Assembly: GCA_014529385.2 (NCBI GenBank)
Contig: CM043945.1
Location: 154,474,741-154,538,740 of the forward strand
Length of the DNA: 64,000 bases
Direction of reading: 5' to 3'
Source: Adiantum capillus-veneris
Taxonomy: Eukaryota > Streptophyta > Polypodiopsida > Polypodiales > Pteridaceae
Shown: piece by piece, positions 20,408-29,180 of the stretch
Position numbering within the stretch: position 1 is the first letter of the stretch
Layout of the letters: each line of letters starts with the position of its first letter
The notes under the pieces: generated by a model
The model's input: the letters and a program-made list of their open reading frames with translations, nothing else
What the model was told of the DNA's origin: nothing
The model's database searches: none
Position numbers and translations under genes: made by a program

Positions 20408-22576
20408 TGTCATGCTGTGGCACGTATATAGTGGGAACGGGCATTAAACGATTTATCTTGTGACTTTTTGACACATAAGTATACTTCATATAATACTCAT
20501 ATGCATTAAAAAAATCTTTCTACCATACCTTAGTATTACCTTTGAAGTAATATAAATGTACATTACTATTAGAAAGTACTGCAAGAGAAGTATCAACGAT
20601 TGTGCCTCTTTTTGTCTGGGGGAAAAGTATTTGTATATTTCTTCTAATATCTTAGCTATACCCTACCATATATAAATTATTTTCTCCTTTTCACATTTAT
20701 TTAATAATATAACCCTTCAATAATGCATACCTTCTTGGATACATACAAGAGCGAAGGGCCTACTAGAAGACTTTATGAAAAGGAAGATCCCAAGCTTCTT
20801 GGACCATCCCAATTTGAAAATCCCGGCATAAGGGTATGGAGAAAAGTCCAAAACCAAGTCAAGCTCTTTTAGTAGGCCAATTTTGCCTTTTGAAGCATGT
20901 CAATCCGAGTTACGGGTCAAAAGTTACAGGGAAACCAGTGAAAAACCCTGTCACAGCTACACTGCAAGAAGAGATGGTAAACAGGTGAATCACGTGAAAA
21001 GAGGTAATCTTGGCCTTTTTCCATAAAATAAGATATTTGGAGGATAAAATACACAAGCATGTGAATGTGACACCTCAAAGATGCCTTGAAGGACAAGACA
21101 CACAAGTTAGGACCCCCTGTTGGAGCCACACAGAAGATGCCTAGGTGGGGCCCACATACATCATGCACCCACATGGAGCCTCAACGACCAAAAATGCTGA
21201 ATCTCATGATATTTTGAGTCCTAATATTGCCCATTTTCATAAATATCCAAAGAACATTTGATTTGGGCTAACTCTTTAGCCTAATCAAGTGATTATGTAA
21301 AACATGTCTCCCTCACCTATAAAAAGGGCAACCTTCTCTTCATTGGGGGTAAGTTATGAGTGAGTGAGAATAGCTCAATTCCATAGTGACACACTCATCT
21401 TAGTGCCACACTTTCTCTTGAAGAAAGGCTGAAGTCTTGCCTCATCTTCTCTCTCCATTGAGGTGGTGGCGATCGCTCTTATGTAAGATATATTTTGCTA
21501 GTTTTACTTTCATTTGCATATCTAGTCCAATACTTGTCTCTAACTCTATCTCTATCTCTCATTATCTATCTTTAATACCACCACCACACTTAGATTTATC
21601 TCTAATTCTATCTTACTCCTCCTTCGATCTCTCTTGTTGCGTCCTAATTGTTTCATTGGAAGGTATTCAAGCAGCAACCTTGTCAATGTAATGGGTACAA
21701 CCTTCTTGCGGGAAACAATTATGTGCACAAGGTTAGTAACCATATCTTCATCTTCCACAAGCATCTCTCTCTCTTAAGGTTCTCATTCTCTTCCACAAAC
21801 TCTAGAATCTCCTTGCTACAGGTACTTCTCTCCCCGCAGCATCCTTATTTCCTAAGGGCAACAATAGGGCTTGGGAGAGAAACTCTCTTCTTCTTCTCCT
21901 TTCACTTGTTTCACACCTTTATCTTTGAACATACTAAGTATATCATTGATGAATAACCATAATCCACATAGAGGTAATTTCTTTCAATTCCATTCAGTGC
22001 AATCTATTAGGGTCAACATTTGGATTAGTCGAAAGATTCACTTTCAGCAACGCATAGTGTTTCTATTTGGTCCAAGGCTCAACGACATACTTCTCTCACC
22101 AGATCCCATCATACTACCTATTATTGACTATGACTTCTCTTTTGATGTGAATGTGGTTATTTTATTATGAATCAAGAGGATTTGTACTCACAACTAATCC
22201 CAATTGCTAGACAAAACATATACATTATAGTAAGCACAAAGCTACAGTTCCAAAGAGCAATCCACAGCTTATTTGGACAACAAAGATTAAATATCATTAA
22301 CTCATCCATTAACCCTTTTATCCTATCCATGATACGATATGATCGTAATCTCGATGTTTTCATTTTTGTTTTGTTCTGACTATCTTTCATGAGTTCTCTC
22401 CATCACATGTGTGTTTGTAAGGAAAAGTAAGTAGTTTCTTTGGCTACATTTCTTCTTTAGCTCTAGAAGCTATGTTATCTACATCTTAGCTCCTTCTCAT
22501 AACCCTTGAGCTTCCTCACAAACTCTCACAGCAAGAGGCCCGGTGCCTTCCTGGCAAGACCGCCTACTTCTTGACA
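20408..22576 (+). repeat. 3' LTR of Gy2
   Basis: 2,169 bases starting TGTCATGCTGTGG and ending TTCTTGACA, aligned over its full length with the 5' LTR. Differences are frequent in the first 480 bases (about 20 by eye) and very rare from about 21530 to 22190 (about three). TATA box at 21318. Confidence 0.97.
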
Positions 22577-22928
22577 ACGCGTTTTTTTCAGATGGGTTTA
22601 GAGCTAGGATTTTGAGTGTAGAGGCTTAGGGACAGGTGTATCATAGTCAGGGGATGGTGTTCCTTAAGTTTTGTACAATTTTGGCATGATTTGATGAGTT
22701 TCCTTTGGTTTGTGTGTATGTGGGTAGGTGGTGTAGTTGAGAGTAGTGAGATTCTAGATTGGGGTTTAGCTGGCCTTCCAGAGTGTTGTATGTGTAGGAT
22801 GGTCTCAGCCTAAGCTAAAGAGATTTCCTCCGTATGCCTATTGTGTCATTTGTGTCCTCGATTGACATTCTATTGATCTAGGTTGTGTTGCATGCACTTT
22901 ATCGGTGGTGTGGTTCACTCCCGCAACA
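22577..22928 (+). repeat. LTR F, right part
   Basis: It ends CCCGCAACA, followed after one base by a classical gypsy primer site. It is therefore the 3' end of a 5' LTR. Its start is hidden by the Gy2 insertion; I propose it joins 11067-11659, giving an LTR of about 940 bases. Confidence 0.55.
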
Positions 22929-22929
22929 T

Positions 22930-22946
22930 TGGCGCCACTGCCGGGG
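22930..22946 (+). promoter_or_regulatory. primer binding site after LTR F
   Basis: TGGCGCCACTGCCGGGG closely resembles the TGGCGCCGTTGCCGGGG site known from Tat/Athila-type plant gypsy elements. No matching gag or pol follows before the minisatellite. Confidence 0.75.
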
Positions 22947-23472
22947 ATACAAGGACTTACGTAGGTGATTTACTAACATTTGTGCGATGGTTGCTTGCTT
23001 TAGTTTTGGCTAAAGTAAGCATTTTTCTTAAGTGGATCCGGAAGAGGTTATTCTAAGATCAAGTGGATAGCCAGGAAGCGTGTGTCTTGCCGAGGGTCTG
23101 TGACTAGGTAGATTTAGTTACGATTTGTAGATTAGAATAGTTGTTGTGGTGGTCGAGTGGTTTGTGAGGTGATAAAAGCGTTTGCTAGTCTGTGTGTGGC
23201 ATTGAAGCATTTTTCTACTCATAGATGCAAAATCCCATATGATTTGTAGGAGTAGATTTAGGTAAGCAGTTTGATCTGATCTAGAACTATTCATCATTGA
23301 TCTATTTGCTAAAGTGCTTGTTTGCATTTGAAATAACAAAAAAATATGCTTTTGAAGGTAAAAATATAATTAAAATCTTTCTGTTGACATTTTTGCATGG
23401 CTGGTTGATGATGTGCATATAAGAGGGCATATGAAAGGGTTCTGTGTATAAAAACTGCAATTCTATAAACTA

Positions 23473-23496
23473 AGACTTTATACGCGTATAAAGTCT
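23473..23496. repeat. perfect 24-bp palindrome
   Basis: The segment is fully self-complementary around ACGCGT, with core TTTATACGCGTATAAA. A second copy with one mismatch lies at 23765-23788, 292 bases away. Confidence 0.9.
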
Positions 23497-23764
23497 CAAG
23501 GGGCATTTAGAGACCAAATCTGAAAAATCTGACTATACTCGAATGTGTTCAAAAGGTATCATTTACCCTAAGAACGCCTTGAGTGGGGAGTTTTGGCATA
23601 GATTTGGGGACCAAAAGCCAAAAGATAGAGTGGTTGTGACTGAAAAAAACAAAAACTTGTGTTTGTGAGCACTTTTGAGCTTTAAATTTTGTTGTAAACA
23701 TATGTACATGTTGCTATTGATAAGGGGAACTTAGAATAGAAACAGATCTGAAATCTAAGACAGT

Positions 23765-23788
23765 AGAGTTTATACGCGTATAAAGTCT
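23765..23788. repeat. second copy of the palindrome (one mismatch)
   Basis: Same 24 bases as 23473-23496 except for one base (C to G at position 4). The 16-base centre TTTATACGCGTATAAA is perfect. Confidence 0.9.
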
Positions 23789-23809
23789 CCAGCACCATCC
23801 TCAGTCAAA

Positions 23810-24800
23810 TGTCTGTATGCTATTTAGAACTCAAGGCTAGGTAACTAGCATGCTCCATATGCTACCTAGCAAAATCCATATGATAACTTGCATAATCACT
23901 TTCTGTTAGACAACGTACTTATCATGTAATTGAGCATACTAGGTATGTAACTAGCATACCATGTATGTTAATATTGTGTTAACCAACTAGCTTGTATGCT
24001 ATTTAGAACCCAAGGCATGCTAACTAGCATACTCCATATGCTAACTAGTACAATCAATATGCTAACTAGCACTGTCCATATGCTAACTAGTACAATCCAC
24101 ATGCTAACTAGCATACCCCATATGCTAACTATCATACTCACTATGCTAACTAGTATACTCATTAGGACACCCATCATGCTATTGAGCATACTAGGTGCTA
24201 ACTAGCATAAATGATGTTAATTAGCATACATCTTGTGCTGACTTGGTATCTCTATATGCTAGGTAGAACACAAGGCATGCCAACTAGCATACTCCATATG
24301 CTAACTATCATACACAGCCCAGCTGCTAGTTCTAGCTAGCATAACCCTTGTCTTAAATAGCATATCCATCATGCTAGTGAGCATACTAGGTGTTAACTAG
24401 CATAAGTGGTGTTAACTTTCATACCTTTTGTGTTGACCAACTAACGTTGTATGCTATTTAGAACTCAAGGCCTGGTAACTAGCATACTCCATATGCTACC
24501 TAGCAAACTATATATGCTAACTAGCATAATCACTTTCTGTTAAACAACATACTTATCATGCAATTGAGCATACTAGGTATGTAACTAGCATACTAGGTAT
24601 GCTAACTAGCATACAAGGTATGTTAATTAGACAATATATTGTGTTCACCAACTAGATTTTTATGCTATTCAGAACCCAAGGCATGAAAACTAGCATACTC
24701 CATATGCTAACTAGCACAGTCAATATGCTAACTAGCACATTCCATATGCCAACTAGCAAAAGTCTACAGATTTGTATGCTATTGATCAGCATATACAAGT
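23810..24800. repeat. minisatellite with about 20-bp units and higher-order repeat
   Basis: Tandem variants of CATATGCTAACTAGCA(T/C) fill this region, most clearly at 24010-24200. A longer anchor, ATGCTATTTAGAAC followed by CAAGGC, recurs near 23817, 23996, 24257, 24451 and 24661. The block starting at 23810 is repeated as a unit about 640 bases later at 24451. Translated in any frame it gives artificial Met-Leu-Thr-Ser repeats. Confidence 0.9.
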
Positions 24801-24849
24801 TACTATGCACTAGAGATGCAATGCATAAAATGCATAAGTTATGGTACAA

Positions 24850-25545
24850 GTATTTGATTGATCACCTGAGGCTCGTATAGGAGGTGCACAGGGTGTTCTA
24901 TGTACTTTTTCTTCCCCATCCTCTTCGACAAACATCCTACTTGTTTGGTGAAACACGAGTCTCCACTTTCCAAAATGTGTAGACCAATTCCTTAATTTCA
25001 TCTATGATAGGGCCATGACAGTGTTGCTTGTGACATGCAACCCATGAAAACAATCGACCATCAACACAGGCTTCGCGTGTCGTGATCTCGCCTTGTGCAA
25101 GATGCGACGATTGACATTTAGGACCCTGGAAATTTTTGCAATAGGCATGTTTTCCTTTGAATTCAACATCATCTGCAGTGCTGCATTCTTCAAAAACAAC
25201 TCCTCATTGGAACTTGGCTATTTGATGGTAGCCAGTGTGCTGCGGACATTGTAGACAATTGCAGTTTGTACAATAGCCTCCTCCTCAGAAGGCTCATCAT
25301 GGATCGCTCAAACATGTGGATGTCGAGCAACAAGATTCCAGATTTCCCACTTTTCTTCTGTACTAAAACATTCAGTCCTACTCTTGAAAGCTCTCACAAT
25401 CTCGGAGGAGATTTTCTTTTTCTCCTCATCGTTGAGGGCATGATGTTGTCGCTCAAATTTCATTTGTTTCTGGTCCAATTGTTTCATCTTTCTTACTCTC
25501 TCAGTTTCCCTGATTACAGAAGAGCTAGATCTTGGGATTTGTAAT
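24850..25545 (-). pseudogene. unclassified transposon-like coding remnant
   Basis: On the minus strand a broken frame reads from about 25540: a basic helix (RETERVRKMKQLDQKQMKFE), EEKWEIWNLVARHP, a segment with a helix-turn-helix feel (IAKISRVLNVNRRILHKARS), and near 24950 the peptide VYTFWKVETRVSPNK followed by a stop and DVCRRGWGRK. The last part resembles a FW...TRVSPN.KDV..R motif I associate with plant transposon proteins of unclear class. There are at least five in-frame stops. I cannot name the family. Confidence 0.3.
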
Positions 25546-25550
25546 TAATT

Positions 25551-25952
25551 GCTTGTAGTGGCTCTCTTCTGCTTTTTCCTTAGAGCTGTAGACATGCATA
25601 ATATGTTACTTACTTAAAATCACTTAAATGTATAGCTGTCAACACTTGATGCTATAATACACACATGAACAAATGCCCTCACAAAACTATAGATGTGACC
25701 AACAAAACCAATGACTTCATTTGGAGTGGGTGGGCTACACATAAGATTTTCTTACCATCACATTACAGTACGGCTCCATTTCCAGCATTGGAGCTAGTGG
25801 CAATAATGTTCGCTGATGGTTCTCCATATTTGTAGATCTGTGTTGGAATGAGAGAAAGAGCTCAGCTTTTACAACTCATCTCTAAGGCAGGATGCTCCAC
25901 GCAAGGAATGAGAGAGAGAGAGAGAGAGACTCGGCAAACCGCCTGCTAGTCT

Positions 25953-25989
<37 letters not shown>

Positions 25990-26164
25990 TCCCCATGTTG
26001 TCTTCAGTAACTGAAAACAGAAGCAATGAGAATTATTTTTTTTAATGGAACATTTGAAATTCAAAGGACTTGCCCATCCGTTTTCAGTATATGCTAACAA
26101 GCACAAGTAACTAGCAACATATTCAGTGACACGTTAACATGCTTCTACCCAGATGCCTTATGGC
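25551..26164. other. intergenic, simple repeats only
   Basis: GA run at 25910-25929 and CA run at 25954-25986 within AT-rich sequence. No gene recognised. Confidence 0.6.
25954..25986. repeat. (CA)n microsatellite
   Basis: Uninterrupted AC/CA run of 33 bases; a short GA run lies 25 bases upstream. Confidence 0.95.
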
Positions 26165-26511
26165 TAATTTGAACGTTGGACAATACATTGCCAACATCAT
26201 CTACATTGACACTCAAAGTGCATTGAGAGTTGCAAGAAACCTAGTTTTTCATGCTCGCACAAAGCACATTGAGGTGCTTTACCACTATGTCAAGGAGAGG
26301 CTCTGAGCAGGAGAGATCAGCTTGCTTATTTGCTAACACAAGACAACCTTGCAGATCTTTTCACAAAGGCATTGTCTTGTAAGAAGTTCAAATCTTTCTA
26401 CAAAGCTTTGCACTTGCTTTCCTTTGTGGGCTAATCATGTGCTTAGGACTTGGCACTTCCCTTTACTCTTTGTGCCAGTCCTTGTTCACCGCATCACTCA
26501 TAGGGGGGATT
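26165..26511 (+). pseudogene. copia RNase H end with polypurine tract (Cop1 family)
   Basis: The plus strand encodes IIYIDTQSALRVARN, then FHARTKHIEVLYHYVKERL, a stop, then AGEISL and a frame-shifted remnant of the DNLADLFTKAL motif. This is the C-terminal RNase H of Ty1/copia pol and matches Cop1 at 42.07-42.3 kb. The reading frame is broken and nothing upstream of about 26165 matches, so the element is 5'-truncated. The purine tract ATAGGGGGGATT at 26500-26511 precedes the LTR. Confidence 0.85.
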
Positions 26512-26738
26512 TGTTACCATATACATGTGGTAGTGATGTGTGTGAACACACTAGGACAGCCCGGGCATTGTTTCCCTCTTTAGGAGGTTTTTTCCCCCGT
26601 GCATTGTATACACGCCCATCACTCTAGGGCTATCTATCTTTCCATTGCACACTAAGTAATACACTCTCTATTGTGTGCCTTGAGCTTCCTTCATCTTCTC
26701 CAATCTATGTGTGTTTTCCTACAACCCTAATTCCAACA
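26512..26738 (+). repeat. 3' LTR of the truncated copia copy
   Basis: 227 bases, TGTTACCATATACATG to TTCCAACA, matching the Cop1 LTRs at 41766-41992 and 46715-46882 in opposite orientation. It keeps the full TGTT start that the Cop1 5' LTR lacks. Confidence 0.9.
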
Positions 26739-27189
26739 ATAGAATGTTAGAAGCGACAGTGGCAGATGGGTAGATCTGACATGAAAGTGGGCTGAATTTA
26801 TCAAGGCCTAAAATCTCTACATGTAAGAATATGTGGATTGCAAGACTCTTCTACACCTTCTTCTTCTTAGGCCCTCCTTTGCCTCTAACAAGCACCTATC
26901 CCCTCGAACCCCTCCTTCTGCTTGCGTTTTTTCAAACAACTGTATTTTTTTGTAGGTGTAGCATTTTCTGCAAAAAGGAGACCCATATACCCAACTTTTT
27001 TTTGTTTTGTACATGCTCAGCTTTGGGCCTCTTCACCTGCCGGAGTTCCATCTCCTTGCCCCCCTGAAGCTCTTTATTTCTGCCCGTACCAACCCTTGAC
27101 CTTCTATATTCATATTTGGGATTGTTTTCATGGGTTTTCAACCGATTCGTGGTGCCCCTCCTGCCCTCTTTCCCAAACCTCCGATATTT
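26739..27189. other. no gene recognised
   Basis: Pyrimidine-rich on the plus strand at 26850-27070, giving long but unremarkable frames. No motif seen. Confidence 0.5.
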
Positions 27190-27290
27190 GGTGTCCCTTT
27201 ACACATAGAAGATTGTTGAATTCTCTATTTTTAATTAGAGTTTTAAGCCCCCTTTTGCTATATTTTTTGGCATGGATGGAACCTTACTTT
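27190..27290 (+). mobile_element. LINE 3'-end fragment, plus orientation
   Basis: The block TTAAGCCCCCTTTTGCTATA followed by TTTTTTGGCATGGA is the inverted counterpart of 27640-27722, the 3' end of the minus-strand LINE. Flanking bases (TTGAATTC, CCTTAC) also match. Only the tail of the element is present. Confidence 0.65.
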
Positions 27291-27758
27291 TGTCTCGTTA
27301 CTGACCCCTCGGATTCCTTTCCTGCTACACATGTCTTTACTCTCTGTATGCACCAGTGTGACGCTTTCATGGCATGTTCATATCGCATTTCAACTTTGCT
27401 TCTTCTTCTTCTCCAACATTGAGAAGTGGACTCAAAGACATAGGTTCTGGAATAATGGATGGATCTCCCTTGACATTACACATTTCTGCCTTCCCTCTCC
27501 CTAATAGAGCTTCTTCCTTGCTCCAGCTTGGTCTTGTGGCTCCTTCATTTGCAATTTGGATGTACCTATGCACCACTTACCTAGTGAAGACCTCGTCGAT
27601 GATCCTTTCTTTGTTGGTGTATTTTATGCTTGAAAGGCAAAGGTAAGGTGTTGTCCATGCCAAAAAAACATAGCAAAAGGGGGCTAAAAACATTGTGATA
27701 AATAGGGAATTCAATAGCTTGAGTAGAAACAATCCAAGACACCTTTGATCCTTGCATT

Positions 27759-27980
27759 TCATGACTCTAAAAAAGGTCCAAAACGTTCTCTGAATAGACA
27801 ATGGAATTGGCCTCGTACCTCATAGTATACCGAGCAATAATATATGTAGGGTAGCTCTATCTCTGGCTCCATACGACATAAGTGACATATCCTAGTCTCT
27901 ATTGGTACTCCTTGAAATCTGCTAGTCTCGATATGAATCTCATGCAAGGATGTGCGTATATCTAGCCAATAACACACCAT
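27759..27980 (-). pseudogene. LINE ORF2 C-terminal zinc-binding region
   Basis: The minus-strand peptide TRICHLCRMEPEIELPYIYYC continues to a tail with the pattern YYE.RG.FHCLFRERFGPF. This is the Cys-rich C-terminus that follows the reverse transcriptase in many plant LINEs. It is in line with the RT fragments upstream but separated by stops. Confidence 0.8.
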
Positions 27981-28128
27981 ATCCCATGAGATAAGTGTGT
28001 ATCCATGTGTTCGGGTCTAGTCACAAAGCCATCCTTTATGATTTGGAGAGGATGCTCCCTATAGAAATCCATCTTTATGCCCAACTCCTATGCCGAGTGT
28101 ATCCATGTTCTTTTGATATCCTGTTGAA

Positions 28129-29179
28129 TCAGATCTTGACGTATGCATCTATATACTCCACTATATTTTGGCCATATGTAAATGTGGGTGCGGACCTCCT
28201 AACCCTTTGTGGCATGGTTCTAAACACCATTACCTTGGTTTTCCCAAGGTTAATAGACAATCCGCTATCATGAGCAAATGTGTGCAAAGCATCCAAGTGA
28301 CTATGCATCCCCTCCAAACAATCAACAATCAAAACAATATCATTAGCATATAACAATAGTGGGATCCATGTCCCTGCCAATTGTGCTCCTCTATCACCAG
28401 CCCTCTCAATGTAGTTAGAAACCTCATCCACATACATGCCAAATAGTGTGTGAGATAGCAAGCAACCCTACTCACTCCAATAGTGGAATGAACCAAATCA
28501 AAAATCCCCTTTGGCTCGTGCACATATGCCCCACTACTAACCTGAATAGAGCCATGATTCCCCTAATCAACTCTGTGGTTACCCCCATCTCCTGCAATGT
28601 ACACATCAATTTAGCTCTGGGTGCTATGTCAAAGGCTTCACAAAGATCCACAAAGCAACAATAGGGTTGTCTCCCATGTGCTCTCCCCTCCTCAATAATG
28701 GTTGTGAATGTTAGAATATGATCAAGACTAGAGAAACCTCTCCTAAAACCTGTGTGTCCTACTTCTTGTACACCCTCTCTCTCTGCCCATCTACTCAACT
28801 GATGCTTAATGCCGGATACATACAACCGTGCCAATGTGTGTCCAATCATGATAGTGACGTAGTTCCCAGGATCCACAGGGTCCCCTAACTTCAATATAGG
28901 TACAATAGTAGATAGGCTCCAAGTTTCAAGTAGGCCCTCATGCATGGCATGATTGAACATCATTACTAGAAGCTCTCCAAGTAGTTCTCTAGCATGTATA
29001 AAGTGCTCTATTACTAGGCCATCATGATCATATGGTCTCTTGATCCTCATCTTGTCAATAGTCTTCTTTACCATCTCAGCGCGGTAAAGAAAGCACATGT
29101 GGGTGGGCATGGATCTCGTGGATCCAAAAGAGGTGGCTGCTCCAAGACTGTGTAGAGAGATGATGCATACTAACCCCAT
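28129..29179 (-). pseudogene. LINE reverse transcriptase, inactive
   Basis: Two overlapping minus-strand frames. The first (29179-28472) carries the N-terminal RT blocks: KKTIDKMRIKRPYDHDGLVIEH, FNHAMHEGLLETWSLSTIVPI, GDPVDPGNYVTIMIGHTLARLY and GHTGFRRGFSSLDHILTF, then CCFVDLCEAFD, where the usual DL.KAFD catalytic Asp is kept. The second (28461-28129) has the palm motif LLYANDIVLI, in which YADD is changed to YAND, followed by LHTFAHDSGLSINLGKTKVM. The frame break near 28470 and loss of a catalytic Asp make it inactive. Confidence 0.9.
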
Positions 29180-29180
29180 T

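Larger units (their letters stand above)
11660..22576 (+). mobile_element. Gy2, nearly complete Ty3/gypsy LTR retrotransposon
   Basis: Two long terminal repeats (11660-13784 and 20408-22576) with TGT...ACA ends flank gag, protease, reverse transcriptase, RNase H and integrase in gypsy order, with a primer site at 13791 and a polypurine tract at 20396. The element is 10,917 bases including a nested 612-base solo LTR and one 5-base target duplication. Coding regions carry stops and frameshifts, so it is not autonomous now. Flanks are TACGT on the left and ACGCG on the right. They share ACG but are not a clean duplication. A likely original duplication is ACGCG, with the left copy eroded. Confidence 0.95.
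22947..23809. other. leader of element F, no gene recognised
   Basis: Non-coding sequence between the primer site and the minisatellite. It contains two copies of a palindrome with core TTTATACGCGTATAAA (23473-23496 and 23765-23788). No frame has recognisable motifs. Confidence 0.5.
27640..29179 (-). mobile_element. truncated LINE (non-LTR retrotransposon)
   Basis: A minus-strand remnant with reverse transcriptase and the C-terminal zinc-binding region of a plant LINE, followed by a 3' tail homologous to 27190-27290. The endonuclease region is absent, as expected for a 5'-truncated insertion. Confidence 0.85.

Noticed and set aside
23473-23788. Palindromes as rho-independent terminators or phage-type attachment sites
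   Set aside because: The context is a plant retroelement leader. There is no T-tract or recombinase gene nearby to support either reading.
23968-24205. Frames with Met-Leu-Thr-Ser or Leu-Val-Ser-Ile heptad-like repeats
   Set aside because: Produced by the minisatellite on both strands; no sign of selection on protein.
23810-24800. Possible CRISPR-like array
   Set aside because: Units are contiguous variants without distinct spacers, and the context is a plant nuclear genome.
26922-27422. 166-residue plus-strand frame
   Set aside because: Pyrimidine-rich DNA that includes the LINE tail; no motif, and it crosses a repeat boundary.
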